NCBI RefSeq assembly: GCF_900163625.1
Contig: NZ_FUIE01000015.1
Span: 1 to 64,000, forward strand
Length of the DNA: 64,000 nucleotides
Reading direction: 5' to 3'
From: Brevundimonas diminuta 3F5N
Lineage (GTDB): Bacteria > Pseudomonadota > Alphaproteobacteria > Caulobacterales > Caulobacteraceae
Below, in pieces: positions 33,849 to 42,260 of this stretch (within the stretch, counting starts at the first letter, position 1; every line of letters starts with the position of its first letter). Below the pieces are notes generated by a model. It worked only from the letters and a program-made list of their open reading frames with translations, searched no databases and was not told where the DNA came from. Made by a program: the position numbers and the translations under genes.

Positions 33849-34299
33849 TATCGGGCAGCTGGTACATCACGACGGCGGGAGCGGCCGCAGGCAGGGGCGC
33901 CCCGTTCTTGCCGGTCAGTTCGCGCCGGTTGGTGTAGCTGTCGCCCGCTTCCTTCGCGGCCTGTTCGAACAACTGCGCAGCCAGCGCGATGTTGCCCATG
34001 GTCTCGGCCTTCTCAGCCATACGCTGGAGCGCCCGGAGGCGCACAGCCCGATGCGAAATGGCGATCTTGCTGGTGTCTTCCAGGAAGGCCTTGCGGGTCT
34101 CTTCAAACAGAGTGACCCAGCGCTGCGCCAGTGACCTCGCGGCGCGCTTGTTCGGATCGTAAGCCTCCACCTTCTGGCGAGAGACCGTCAGGCCATATTC
34201 GCGTTTGACTGCCTCAGCCACGACCGAGGGCGTGTCGAAGCAGGCAAGCGCTTGCACGATATAGGTCTGAACCTCGGGCGGCAGGGCTTCCTTGGCCAT
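33835..34299 (-). CDS. terS: Terminase small subunit (DUF2280)
   Basis: A 154-residue protein. The N-terminal HTH (LPPEVQTYIVQALACFDTPS, VVAEAVKREYGLTVSRQ) and the helical RAVRLRALQRMAEKAE region match the DUF2280 small subunit. It recognises the packaging site and recruits the large subunit. Begins the late packaging module. Confidence 0.85.
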   Translation of the reverse strand: MAKEALPPEVQTYIVQALACFDTPSVVAEAVKREYGLTVSRQKVEAYDPNKRAARSLAQRWVTLFEETRKAFLEDTSKIAISHRAVRLRALQRMAEKAETMGNIALAAQLFEQAAKEAGDSYTNRRELTGKNGAPLPAAAPAVVMYQLPDNGRG

Positions 34300-34324
34300 C
34301 AGGTTGTCTGGTCCCTGTCTGGTC

Positions 34325-34945
34325 TCAAGCCGCCCTCAGCAAACACGTCCCGCAAGCCTGTGCGATCGACGCCCTGCCTATCAGCGGCTCATGGGACGCG
34401 GCCTCTACAAGGTCCCTGACCCCGGAAGCATCTGCGCCATATCTGCGGACCACACCGACGAACTCTTCGACGTCATGGCCGCGCATGGTGAAGGCGGGCA
34501 ACCCGCTCTTTCGGAACTTCGGGGCGCCCCACTCATCACGCTCTTGGCCGCAGTGGTAGAGCTCATGCTCAACCAGGGCGCAGAACTCGGCGTCCGAAGC
34601 GTGCGCCGCATAGGGCGCGCTGAAGGTCAGAATGAAGTCGGGGATATGGCTGAACCACTCCCTGACCTGTTGCTCGGCGCGAGCCTTGGCCCATCGACCC
34701 ATGGCGCGAGGCGAGCCGATCTCCGCCTGACCGACTACGGCGCGGCCCTGACGTGAGTTGGCGGCTGTCGTCCACAGCACGCCGATGCTGGCTTGTCGGA
34801 GATGGGCGTGATCCTCGTTTGTGAGGTCGCCGCCGTCTTCGATGAAGGTCTCGCTCAACCACTCCGTCAGGCCGGGTGCCGGGACGAAACGGTCAATGTT
34901 GGCGAGGCTGACTTCTAAGAGGTCAGGCGGCGGAAGGGGGCGCAC
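34325..34945 (-). CDS. Putative phage metallopeptidase
   Basis: About 206 residues. The zinc motif HELYH lies in LVEHELYHCGQERDEWG, with GHDVEEFVGVVRRYG downstream as the third ligand region. This pattern belongs to the phage putative-metallopeptidase family found beside terminase genes. Start uncertain: GTG at 34945 (chosen) overlaps the previous gene by 23 bases; the frame is open to a TTG at 34987. Substrate unknown. Confidence 0.75.
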   Translation of the reverse strand: MRPLPPPDLLEVSLANIDRFVPAPGLTEWLSETFIEDGGDLTNEDHAHLRQASIGVLWTTAANSRQGRAVVGQAEIGSPRAMGRWAKARAEQQVREWFSHIPDFILTFSAPYAAHASDAEFCALVEHELYHCGQERDEWGAPKFRKSGLPAFTMRGHDVEEFVGVVRRYGADASGVRDLVEAASHEPLIGRASIAQACGTCLLRAA

Positions 34946-35120
34946 TGGCCTTTTTCGTTTCAGTCTTCGGCGCGGTCTGGGCCTCAACCTTCACCCGCTC
35001 CGCAACACCAGCCGCCTCCAGGCGATCCGCTGCCTTCGCGTCCTTGGCGTTGAAGGTGGCGCCGGCGGCGGCCGAACCGTCCGACAGGGAGAAGCCGACG
35101 AGGGCTTTCATGGGGACCAT
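34923..35120 (-). CDS. Small hypothetical protein
   Basis: A 65-residue protein (MVPMKALVGFSLSDGSAAAG...). The AGGAG six bases before the ATG at 35120 selects this start over 35126. The N-terminal beta hairpin and KDAKAADRLEAAGVAERVKV give a compact fold followed by a Lys/Ala/Pro tail. Overlaps the metallopeptidase gene. Function unknown. Confidence 0.65.
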   Translation of the reverse strand: MVPMKALVGFSLSDGSAAAGATFNAKDAKAADRLEAAGVAERVKVEAQTAPKTETKKASAPPSAA

Positions 35121-35129
35121 GGCCATCTC

Positions 35130-35315
35130 CTATTGGTATCCGCCGATCCAAACTCGCTGGAAGGTGTTCCCAACCACTTGGCAGCGCAGGCGCTCAAAGT
35201 AGTCTCGCCCGATAGTGCGTCGCTGGATGATGGTCGGCTCGCACTCATCGCCGCAGCAGGCGCACGTCATCCGCCTAGCGTGCGACTGAGCGATCAGCCC
35301 TCCGACGTCAGCCAT
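35130..35315 (-). CDS. Small Cys-containing protein
   Basis: A 61-residue protein from MADVGGLIAQSHARRMTCAC. The ATG follows CGGAGGTCAG. CACCGDEC and a later Cys (RLRCQVVG) could bind zinc. Lies between a terminator at 35338-35360 and the 65-residue gene, so it likely heads the packaging operon. No family recognised. Confidence 0.65.
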   Translation of the reverse strand: MADVGGLIAQSHARRMTCACCGDECEPTIIQRRTIGRDYFERLRCQVVGNTFQRVWIGGYQ

Positions 35316-35337
35316 CTGACCTCCGGGCAAAGAAAAA

Positions 35338-35360
35338 GGCCCGCCGGTTTCCCGTGGGCC
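35338..35360 (-). terminator. Terminator between early and late leftward genes
   Basis: GGCCCGCCGG and its near-complement CCCGTGGGCC fold around TTT. On the minus strand the hairpin is followed by TTTTTCTTT. It lies just before the packaging/late genes, a natural place for antitermination control. Confidence 0.6.
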
Positions 35361-35430
35361 ATGTTTCCGGACGCGCGAAGCGACCTTGTCTTTTCGTACC
35401 CTGCTTCGACCGGTCGGGCAATGACTGCTC

Positions 35431-36132
35431 CTAACCGAAATCCGCGCCCCTGAACCACGTCAGCGGCTTTTGATGCGGCTCAAGCGGAACGGTGTCGTTC
35501 GCCACCTGCTTCGGTTTTGCCGTGGCGACGCCGCGGGCGTGGATGAGGTTGTCGCCCAGCGCCCGGATACGGGCCGTTTGTCCCTCGTCGGCCGTCTCCC
35601 CCGTTTCAGCCTGGACCGTGGCGCGCCAGTTCTTCGCCAGCGCGCGATCGCCAGTCATCAGCGCCGTGAGAAGGCGAGCATCCGAGGGGCTTAGCCCTTG
35701 GAGGGTCTTCTTGACCCGAGTGGCTCCGTCAATGGCCTCCTGAGTGATGTTCTGGCCTGGCGCGCCATCGGACGTGGCGCGGATGTAGTCTGGCCTGCGC
35801 TCGCCACCCGTCGCCCCGACAGAGATGTGGATGTCCAGCTCATGAGCGCGGAACGCCTCATAGGCCCGTTGCGAGAGCGCGGGCTTGCCCTTGGGATAGC
35901 CCTCGGACGGCTTGCCGTAGCGCGTGCGCAGGATCGTGAAGACGTCCCGACGCCACGCAGCCAGGATCACCCCGGACCGTTTGTCCGCGTTGACCTCAGC
36001 CCCTTGAGCTTTCAGGCGAGCGATCTCGGCCCGGCGATCGCGCAACTGATCATTCGAGACGACCGGAGCCTCGGCCGTCTCCACGCTGGCGACCTTGCGC
36101 AGCGTGATCTTCTGTTTCTTCTTCCTGCTCAT
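35431..36132 (-). CDS. Hypothetical protein at the early/late border
   Basis: A 233-residue protein from MSRKKKQKITLRKVAS. Basic N-terminus, then a mixed charged fold (GVILAAWRRDVFTILRTRYG, ALSQRAYEAFRAHELDIH, LSPSDARLLTALMTGD). Last gene before a terminator and the late genes, which is the place of late-gene regulators such as Q in lambda-like phages. No HTH can be shown, so the regulator idea is only positional. Confidence 0.65.
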   Translation of the reverse strand: MSRKKKQKITLRKVASVETAEAPVVSNDQLRDRRAEIARLKAQGAEVNADKRSGVILAAWRRDVFTILRTRYGKPSEGYPKGKPALSQRAYEAFRAHELDIHISVGATGGERRPDYIRATSDGAPGQNITQEAIDGATRVKKTLQGLSPSDARLLTALMTGDRALAKNWRATVQAETGETADEGQTARIRALGDNLIHARGVATAKPKQVANDTVPLEPHQKPLTWFRGADFG

Positions 36133-36208
36133 GTCGCTGTTCCTTCTAAAACCTATTTGCTGGTTGGAGAGAGCCTGAGCGGAAGGCATAGGACGACTAG
36201 CCCAGGCG

Positions 36209-36487
36209 TCAGGCGACACCCGAGCTAGTCCCTATGCCTCCGCGATCTTGCTGGCCGGAGCCGAGCCGTCGCATTGGCCGATCCAGTGGAGTGACCATCC
36301 CCGGATCGTTGAGAGCTACTTGCGACACGTCATCGTCACCGTGCCGGGGATCGCGCTTCTCTCTTTCGGACTGCGCTTCGCCTGTGATCCCGCCCCGTGG
36401 TAGGCTTCCGGTGTCTGGCGCCACTGTCTTCAAACCGTCCGCCAGCCCGGCCCTGCGTTCCTCGAGAGCGCAGGGTCTCTCAATCAT
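36209..36487 (-). CDS. Possible small protein coupled to the primase gene
   Basis: A 92-residue frame whose ATG overlaps the primase stop (ATGA). Composition is polar and low in hydrophobic residues (GSLPRGGITGEAQSEREKRD), so it may be disordered or not real. Kept because it would otherwise leave a 350-base gap and because coupling is typical here. Confidence 0.35.
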   Translation of the reverse strand: MIERPCALEERRAGLADGLKTVAPDTGSLPRGGITGEAQSEREKRDPRHGDDDVSQVALNDPGMVTPLDRPMRRLGSGQQDRGGIGTSSGVA

Positions 36488-37416
36488 CCCATCGCCTCCC
36501 TGAGGCGCAGGGCGACGGCCCTCAGCCCCTCCCGCTGGTGCATGTCGTTGAAATCGTCACCGAGGGCCGGAGGCATGACCCATGTCCGGCCGGAGCGGCG
36601 CGCGTAGAACTCGCCTGCACCGAGCCCCTCGAGACTCTCCACCGGCTTGTCGTGGTCGGCAGCGATCCTTGAGCCAGGGATGGCTTCAGCCACCTGACCG
36701 ACGTTGGATGCCGAGAAGGCCGAGAGGACCGTCGCAGAGACGCCTAGGAGGCGCAGCGCAGCCCGCACAGTCATCGCCGTGGCGATCCCCTCGCAGACCC
36801 ATGTGTCGCGCCCTGTCGCGATCCTGTGTGAAGCGCCGGACATGACGCCCCTCAGGATGTTCTTCTTCGTGCCGTCCGGTGCGATGAACTGGAGCGTGGT
36901 GATCATCTTGCCGACGCGGCCGGGGATGATCAGGAGCGGTCCCTGGGCATCGGGCAGAGCGTTGGCCAGCATTTCGCCGAGCCGTCCTGACGGGAAGAAA
37001 TCTCGCGGGTCGTCGCAGACGAGGCCCCTCTCCTCAGGGAAACCTTTCGCCTTCAGGTAGGGATGCACGTCCGTCCGGCAGCCCCGCACTATGTCGACGC
37101 AGATGCGTTCGACCTGGCGACGCTCCGCCTCGCGCTCGGCTTCTCGGGCCCGCCGCTGGGCATCGATCTTGGGGTCGGCTGGGCGGTTGTCATTGGCGCC
37201 GTCGATGCGGAATTTCTGACCTTGAGCCGTCTGGTAGTTATAGACGAAGCCGCCCTTCTGATCGTCATCGATCTTTACGGCTGCATCGTTCTTGCCGTTC
37301 TTCCCGAGCGAGTCCGTACGGGTCCATCGACCCGGCGAGCATCGACGTTTGGGAGGAGCAACCTTCACGGCGTCACAGGCCCGGCGCATCGCCTCGTCCA
37401 AGGAAAGAGCGATCAT
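36484..37416 (-). CDS. TOPRIM-domain primase-like protein
   Basis: A 310-residue protein from MIALSLDEAMRRACDAVKVA. The long open frame upstream is the shadow of the helicase gene. The TOPRIM domain is at ~160-300: LLIIPGRVGKMITTLQFI, then TWVCEGIATAMTVRAAL with the metal Glu (~209) and IAADHDK with the acidic pair (~253-255). N-terminal Cys-zinc finger is not clear. With the helicase just upstream (ATGA overlap) it should prime phage DNA replication, using the host polymerase, since no phage polymerase is present. Confidence 0.85.
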   Translation of the reverse strand: MIALSLDEAMRRACDAVKVAPPKRRCSPGRWTRTDSLGKNGKNDAAVKIDDDQKGGFVYNYQTAQGQKFRIDGANDNRPADPKIDAQRRAREAEREAERRQVERICVDIVRGCRTDVHPYLKAKGFPEERGLVCDDPRDFFPSGRLGEMLANALPDAQGPLLIIPGRVGKMITTLQFIAPDGTKKNILRGVMSGASHRIATGRDTWVCEGIATAMTVRAALRLLGVSATVLSAFSASNVGQVAEAIPGSRIAADHDKPVESLEGLGAGEFYARRSGRTWVMPPALGDDFNDMHQREGLRAVALRLREAMG

Positions 37417-38987
37417 GCGGCCCTCCGCAGATTGCTCTGCTTGCGGAAGCGCTTCACCTCGCGCTCGATAAGCGCATAGGCATTCGGGTCGACAACGGCG
37501 GGGACCGCCATGTCGTACCAGCCAAAGGGCAGCTTCGCGCTTGGGTAGATGCCGCGCCAGGATCCGTAGGCCCATCGGCGGGCGTGATCTTCGCCCTTTC
37601 GCGTGGACTGCGCGCAGTAGTGGAGCGCAGCTTTCCAGACCTCTCGCGGGCTCTTCAGGCACTCTGCCCGAAGGCCGGCGCGCGCCTCGATCCCCAGCGT
37701 TGTGGGGTCGAACTCCTTCAGCTCGCCTTCCACGGCGTGGATATGAGAGCGGGCTGGTCGCTCCCACCCGCAGGACATGCAGGTGTTGCCGCTCAGGCCG
37801 CCCGAGCATTCCGGGCAGACGACCTTCTCTCGTATCTGAGGATCGCGCTCGCGGGCCACGCTGTCGCGCTTCTCAGCCTTATCCAGCTCGCCTGGGCCAT
37901 TCTCCCAGACGTCGTACATGTCGAGGGCGAAGCGTTCGAAGTTGCCGCTATGGTCGAGCCACAGCGCCTTCTTCTCCTCGCCGGGGATCGTGCGCATGAC
38001 GCGGCCGATCTCCTGCATGTGGCTGGACAGGCTCTTGCGGTAGGGCTTGCAGGAGACGCCGATCCGAACGTCAGGAACGTCAAAGCCCTTCGTCAGCACG
38101 CCGCAGGACACCAGGCCGTGAATGATGCTGTCCGGGCGCCGGAACTCCGCGATCTTTTCGGCGCGAGCGTCGTCGTCCTTGTCGAGGTAGCTGATCTGCT
38201 GGAAGTTGTAGCCTGCTGCGGCAAACGCCGCGCAGAGTTCCCGTCCGTGCTCGACGGTGGGGCTGAACACGATGGTCTTGGCAGGCCCGCCGAAGTGCTC
38301 CTGCGTCTTGGCCTCCCACTCCTTGACCACATCACCGACAATCTTGATCCCGGCCGAGGCGGCGCTCTCGTCAGAGAACTCGCCGAAGCTGTTGCGGGTC
38401 AACTCGCTCTCATCGGGGCTTCGCGCGATGTAGATCTTGGGCTCGACCAGATAGCCCCCCGCGATGAGCTGGCGCGTTGGGATGACGTTCACCATCCCGT
38501 CCCAGTGGTTGCCCATGCCCTTGGTGAAGGGCGTCGCCGTCAGTCCGATCTTCACGGCGTCGGGATAGCGGGCCATCAGGTCGAGGGTGGACTGATACTG
38601 AGCGTGGCATTCGTCCACGATGATCAGGTCGGGCTCCCGAGGAAGACCGCGGCGAGCCAGCGTCTGGGCAGAGCAAATCTGGACGTGCTCGCGCGGCGAC
38701 CAGCGCCGATTGATCCCCTGGATGACGCCATGCTCGACGCCGTACTCGTCCATGACCTCAGACGTCTGATTCACCAGAGCGACACGGTCGACGATGAAGA
38801 GGGCATAGCTCCCCTTGCGGCTGGCTTCCTTTAGGAGATGAGCGGCGCAGATGGTCTTTCCTGCCCCGGTGCCGGCGCACAGGATCAGCCGCCGGATGTG
38901 CGCGCGGATGTTCTCTCGCAGCGACTCAATGGCGCCGTCCTGATAGGGGCGCAGAACGATCTCTTTGCTCTCGAAGAGGTTTAGCAC
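37413..38987 (-). CDS. Superfamily 2 DEAD/DEAH-box helicase
   Basis: A 524-residue protein from a GTG at 38987 with GGAG eight bases upstream. Motif I GTGAGKT (39-45), motif II DECH (125-128), motif III GLTATPF, and motif VI QEIGRVMRT. The C-terminal region carries a four-Cys zinc ribbon (CPECSGG, CMSCGW). It should unwind phage DNA together with the primase encoded next to it. The frame upstream of 38987 overlaps the next gene and is not used. Confidence 0.9.
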   Translation of the reverse strand: MLNLFESKEIVLRPYQDGAIESLRENIRAHIRRLILCAGTGAGKTICAAHLLKEASRKGSYALFIVDRVALVNQTSEVMDEYGVEHGVIQGINRRWSPREHVQICSAQTLARRGLPREPDLIIVDECHAQYQSTLDLMARYPDAVKIGLTATPFTKGMGNHWDGMVNVIPTRQLIAGGYLVEPKIYIARSPDESELTRNSFGEFSDESAASAGIKIVGDVVKEWEAKTQEHFGGPAKTIVFSPTVEHGRELCAAFAAAGYNFQQISYLDKDDDARAEKIAEFRRPDSIIHGLVSCGVLTKGFDVPDVRIGVSCKPYRKSLSSHMQEIGRVMRTIPGEEKKALWLDHSGNFERFALDMYDVWENGPGELDKAEKRDSVARERDPQIREKVVCPECSGGLSGNTCMSCGWERPARSHIHAVEGELKEFDPTTLGIEARAGLRAECLKSPREVWKAALHYCAQSTRKGEDHARRWAYGSWRGIYPSAKLPFGWYDMAVPAVVDPNAYALIEREVKRFRKQSNLRRAA

Positions 38988-39235
38988 GCCGCGATCTCCG
39001 CGTAGGCGGCGCGCTCGGCGTCGGCTCGCGAAAGCCCGCCGTCGAATTCCATAATGGCCGCGCGCTCTTCCCACAGGTCGAACCGCGGCCAGACCTCACG
39101 GCACACGTCGGCCCAGCGCGCGCGGACCCAGGCCACCGCCTCTTGGGTCAGGCGGCCGCGACGGAGAGCGAAACGCCACTCCTGACGGATCACGTCGCCG
39201 CCATTGGCGCGAATGCGAGCGAGGATAGAGCTCAT
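38981..39235 (-). CDS. Small hypothetical protein
   Basis: An 84-residue basic, Trp-rich helical protein (MSSILARIRANGGDVIRQEW, VRARWADVCREVWPRFDLW). Overlaps the helicase start by 7 bases and the ParB-like gene by 4. It may bind nucleic acid or the helicase; no family recognised. Confidence 0.7.
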   Translation of the reverse strand: MSSILARIRANGGDVIRQEWRFALRRGRLTQEAVAWVRARWADVCREVWPRFDLWEERAAIMEFDGGLSRADAERAAYAEIAAC

Positions 39236-40182
39236 GCTGGCACAACCTCCATTTCCTCCAGTTCCTTGACCCGCGCCTCGGCCTTCCTCAGCCGGTATTC
39301 CAGCCGCTTCACCTGAGCCATGTACTCGTTCATCCGGCCGGTAGCGGTGTCAGCCCGACGCTGTGCGTTGCCCAGGGCGCGCCCCAGATCAGCCGACGTG
39401 GCTTCCTTCAGCTTGGCCCTCAGGTCATCCCGCTCGCGCGTAACCGCGTCGGCCTTCGCCTTGGCGTCGTCGAGGTCGGCTCGCAGTCCAATCACCTCAT
39501 CGATCAGGCCATCCGTGGTCAGCCGCGCCAGTGCGCGCCGAACCTTGGCTTCAGGGTCATCAGCAGCGGGCTCCTCTTCGAGCGCTGACGCGGCATCCTG
39601 GCCCGCACCTTCCTCAGGAGCAGGCTCGGCGGTGCCGAACTCGCTCATGGCTTGATCGGGCTTTGACGACGCGCCGATGTTGGCCGTGTTCTGCTGGTAG
39701 GTCGTGCCGCCGCGGCTGACGGTCCGCTCAGGTGCTATCTGCGGCTTTTCCGCAGATGCCTCTTCCCGATAGCGGCGGACGGTCTTCTCATCGACCTGGC
39801 ATTGGCGGGCGATTTCGCGATTGCTCCAGACGGCCCACTCCGGATCGTTCAGCAGGGTCTGGACGGCGCGGCGCTTGTCGTCGTTCGTGCGGCGCAGGCC
39901 GTGCGAGGCGTTGGCCCCGACGCTGAACAGAATGGCGTCGCGCTGCGTCCCCTGCCGGATATCTGCGGGGGCATCGTAGACCTGGGCCAGCGCATAGGCC
40001 TCGTAGCGGTGGAAGCCGTCCGCGAGCCAGTAGGATACGCCGTCGAAATAGACGGTGATCGGCGGGAACGTGGCGCCGCCTTTGATGGCGTCGGCATATT
40101 CCGAGACGACCCCGCGATCGATGGCAGCGCGAGACTGCGTTCCACCATTCACCCGGACATCAGCGATGTTGATCGTGCTCAT
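39232..40182 (-). CDS. ParB/Srx-domain DNA-binding protein
   Basis: A 316-residue protein. A ParB N-terminal domain at ~1-90 (ITVYFDGVSYWLADGFHRYE is the characteristic 'DGxHR' block). HTH near NREIARQCQVDEKTVRRYRE (~121-140). A linker follows, then a C-terminal coiled coil (~235-316, RLEYRLRKAEARVKELEEME). Such phage proteins act in replication initiation or gene control rather than partition when no parA is present, as here. Confidence 0.85.
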   Translation of the reverse strand: MSTINIADVRVNGGTQSRAAIDRGVVSEYADAIKGGATFPPITVYFDGVSYWLADGFHRYEAYALAQVYDAPADIRQGTQRDAILFSVGANASHGLRRTNDDKRRAVQTLLNDPEWAVWSNREIARQCQVDEKTVRRYREEASAEKPQIAPERTVSRGGTTYQQNTANIGASSKPDQAMSEFGTAEPAPEEGAGQDAASALEEEPAADDPEAKVRRALARLTTDGLIDEVIGLRADLDDAKAKADAVTRERDDLRAKLKEATSADLGRALGNAQRRADTATGRMNEYMAQVKRLEYRLRKAEARVKELEEMEVVPA

Positions 40183-40424
40183 GCCATGCCCTCCAGTTCG
40201 TCGGCCAAGGCGCGCAGGCTCTGCGCCGTCTCAAGCGGTTGGAGCCATCCGGCGTAGAGGGCGGCTTGGCGCGTGAAGAGGCGCGCGACTCTGATGCTGT
40301 CTTTGCGATCGGTCGCCAGACTGGCGATCTCGCCGGTGACGACGTCGGAGATGCGCGCGACCTGCTCGGATGGCGCGAGAGCTGCGCAACGCTGAGGGTT
40401 CAGGGGGATGATCTGAGCGCTCAT
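40179..40424 (-). CDS. Small hypothetical protein
   Basis: An 81-residue helical protein from MSAQIIPLNPQRCAALAPSE. Coupled by ATGA overlaps to both neighbours. The middle (RKDSIRVARLFTRQAALYAG) is amphipathic. No family recognised; the frame upstream to 40631 is a shadow. Confidence 0.68.
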   Translation of the reverse strand: MSAQIIPLNPQRCAALAPSEQVARISDVVTGEIASLATDRKDSIRVARLFTRQAALYAGWLQPLETAQSLRALADELEGMA

Positions 40425-40900
40425 GCTGCCCGCCCCTGCTTGATCAGATTGCTGATGTAGGCCTTGTCCCGAAGGAAGATGCCCTCGAGTTGGATCAGCG
40501 TCAGGCTCGGGAAAGCCGCCCGCACCGTGGCGACGCAGGCCCGCAAGGCGCGCATGTTGCTGACGCCCTCGCGCTGCCCATTGGCAGGGTTCGGGCGAAG
40601 CGACTTTGGCGTGACGCCATGCTGGCGGCACACGGTTTCGATCAGGCTCCGGACCGGCGCGTCACAGGCGCCCAGCGGCCAGGCGGGAGCAACGTCGTTC
40701 GCGGGCTTCGTTTGAAACAGCGCGCGGATTTCTATCTCTGACCGGCCGTAGCGGATGGCCAGGGCCTGCCACGGCGTCGGCCGATCCTTGGCCCGGTGAG
40801 CTTCGATCTCGCGGATTTCCTCGTGGGTGAGCCCGCCCCGGCGACAGGTGGCGAAGACGCCAGCATTGCCTTGGGCCCCGGCGTTGGTGGCGCGGGTCAT
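40421..40900 (-). CDS. Putative DNA-binding protein with DnaA domain IV-like C-terminus
   Basis: A 159-residue protein from MTRATNAGAQGNAG. The N-terminal part contains GGLTHEEIREIEAHRAKDRP, an HTH-like start. The C-terminal ~75 residues (SLIETVCRQHGVTPKSLRP, ALRACVATVRAAFPSLTLIQ, LEGIFLRDKAYISNLI) follow the helix pattern of DnaA domain IV, the DnaA-box reader. It lacks an ATPase domain, so it might bind an origin or modulate host DnaA. Inference from pattern only. Confidence 0.6.
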   Translation of the reverse strand: MTRATNAGAQGNAGVFATCRRGGLTHEEIREIEAHRAKDRPTPWQALAIRYGRSEIEIRALFQTKPANDVAPAWPLGACDAPVRSLIETVCRQHGVTPKSLRPNPANGQREGVSNMRALRACVATVRAAFPSLTLIQLEGIFLRDKAYISNLIKQGRAA

Positions 40901-41055
40901 CCGATCACCTTGCCGTCGCGCACACGCACGTCGGTCCCCGGCTGGACGGACTTCGGAGAAAGGGCGGAATAGACCGACGAACCGACCCGGTACGTGACCA
41001 GATGCTGGCCGTCCCGGCGCAGGGTACAGGTCTGGACGTTGACGCGCTGGGTCAT
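40897..41055 (-). CDS. Small hypothetical protein
   Basis: A 52-residue beta-rich peptide (MTQRVNVQTCTLRRDGQHLV...). Coupled by 4-base overlaps on both sides. A short KOW/SH3-like barrel would fit the strand pattern, but no motif supports it. Confidence 0.6.
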   Translation of the reverse strand: MTQRVNVQTCTLRRDGQHLVTYRVGSSVYSALSPKSVQPGTDVRVRDGKVIG

Positions 41056-41273
41056 TGCGCCACTCCAACCTTGGGGCGGCGGCGCAGGCTGACGACGTCC
41101 ATTTCGGCGCGCATCTGAGCATTCCGAGCCGCGCGCAGGTTGGCGCCGGCAATGCCCATGCGACGGGTATCCTGGCGGTGATACGCCTCGTTCCACTCGT
41201 CCTTGCAGCGGAGGAAGTCGGCCTCAGCGACGGCGAGGCGATAGCGAGCCCTTAGGGTGCGGAAACCAAACAT
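41052..41273 (-). CDS. Small hypothetical protein
   Basis: A 73-residue basic helical protein (MFGFRTLRARYRLAVAEADF..., RRMGIAGANLRAARNAQM). Coupled to its neighbours. The Arg content suggests nucleic-acid contact. No family recognised. Confidence 0.65.
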   Translation of the reverse strand: MFGFRTLRARYRLAVAEADFLRCKDEWNEAYHRQDTRRMGIAGANLRAARNAQMRAEMDVVSLRRRPKVGVAQ

Positions 41274-41722
41274 CAGCAGGCCTCCCGAAGGCGTGTGACG
41301 TTCGTGGCGACGGCGCGCAGTTCGCGGGCCTCGTGCTTCACGCGGTCGAGGCCGTCCATCAGGGCGTCGATGGCGGCCAGATCACCCGCCTGGATCGCCG
41401 AAGCGATGGGGAGGATGGCGGCCGCAGCCTGAACCACGTCGTGGGATTCCTTGACCGGACACGCCGTCGTGGCGACGGCAGGTGGCTCGATCTCCGCGGC
41501 GAAGGCTCCGAAGATCACCGACTGGCCGCAAGCGTCCTCCAGGGTCCACACCTGTTCCCACGTCGGGATATCGCGGGCGTGTTCGGGATTGGCGCTGCAC
41601 AGTTGCGAAACGCGCTGGCGGCTGATGCCAAGGCGCGCCGCAGCTGCGTCTTGTCGGCCGACCTTCACGACCAGCTTAGCGAAGAGGGCCTTGAGCCTAG
41701 CGTGGTCGAATGGAGCACTCAT
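41273..41722 (-). CDS. HTH-type phage regulatory protein
   Basis: A 149-residue protein from MSAPFDHARLKALFAKLVVK. HTH at ~22-45 (GRQDAAAARLGISRQRVSQL) of the kind found in early regulators such as CII-family proteins. A helical C-terminal part (ALMDGLDRVKHEARELRAVA) may allow multimerisation. Lies a few genes downstream of the Cro-like gene in the early leftward operon, the place of CII-like activators. Function inferred. Confidence 0.68.
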   Translation of the reverse strand: MSAPFDHARLKALFAKLVVKVGRQDAAAARLGISRQRVSQLCSANPEHARDIPTWEQVWTLEDACGQSVIFGAFAAEIEPPAVATTACPVKESHDVVQAAAAILPIASAIQAGDLAAIDALMDGLDRVKHEARELRAVATNVTRLREAC

Positions 41723-42210
41723 GATGCGCTCCCGTTCAGGCAGGCGTATTCGCCCCAAGCCTCTGCGGCTCTCTTGTCGTAGTGGGTCGCAGCTTCCTTC
41801 GCAGTGTCGTAAGTTCCGAGGTTCTCCAGCACCCCGTTGATGCGGATTCTCGCAGTCCAGCGCCTTCCATTCCGAAAGACGCCCTTGAACGTGCGGCCCG
41901 ACGCCGGGGATCGATTTCTGACGTTCTCTGCCGCCGTGCAGAGGCGAAGGTTTTCCCTTCGATTGTCCAACGGATCGCGGTTGATGTGATCGACCACTTG
42001 GCCAGTCGGGTCTCCCATGATCTGGCGGTGCATATAAACTTGCGCAGGACCACAACCGTCCGATTTGCGCCGCCTTCTAACAGCACGAGGAACTCCGCTG
42101 TTCTTATGCGATGCAGACCATCGGTATTTGCTCAGCTCGCCAAAGTCTTCGGCGCTGACTTTGGTCGTTAGACCGCCTGTCAAGGGAATGGTGTGTTCAC
42201 TTTTGTTCAT
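41719..42210 (-). CDS. HNH endonuclease with AP2-like DNA-binding domain
   Basis: A 163-residue protein. HNH core: YMHRQIMGDPTGQVVDHINR, then NRRENLRLCTAAENVRNR. The C-terminal AP2-like segment is GRTFKGVFRNGRRWTARIRI with NLGTYDTAKEAATHYDKRA. This is a classical phage homing-type HNH-AP2 nuclease. It sits between small early genes and shares 4 bases with the regulator gene. Probably a selfish insertion. Confidence 0.88.
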   Translation of the reverse strand: MNKSEHTIPLTGGLTTKVSAEDFGELSKYRWSASHKNSGVPRAVRRRRKSDGCGPAQVYMHRQIMGDPTGQVVDHINRDPLDNRRENLRLCTAAENVRNRSPASGRTFKGVFRNGRRWTARIRINGVLENLGTYDTAKEAATHYDKRAAEAWGEYACLNGSAS

Positions 42211-42260
42211 TGCGCTTATCCAGCAGCTTGCAAGGTGACGCTTCCCCGCTGCGGGCCTAC

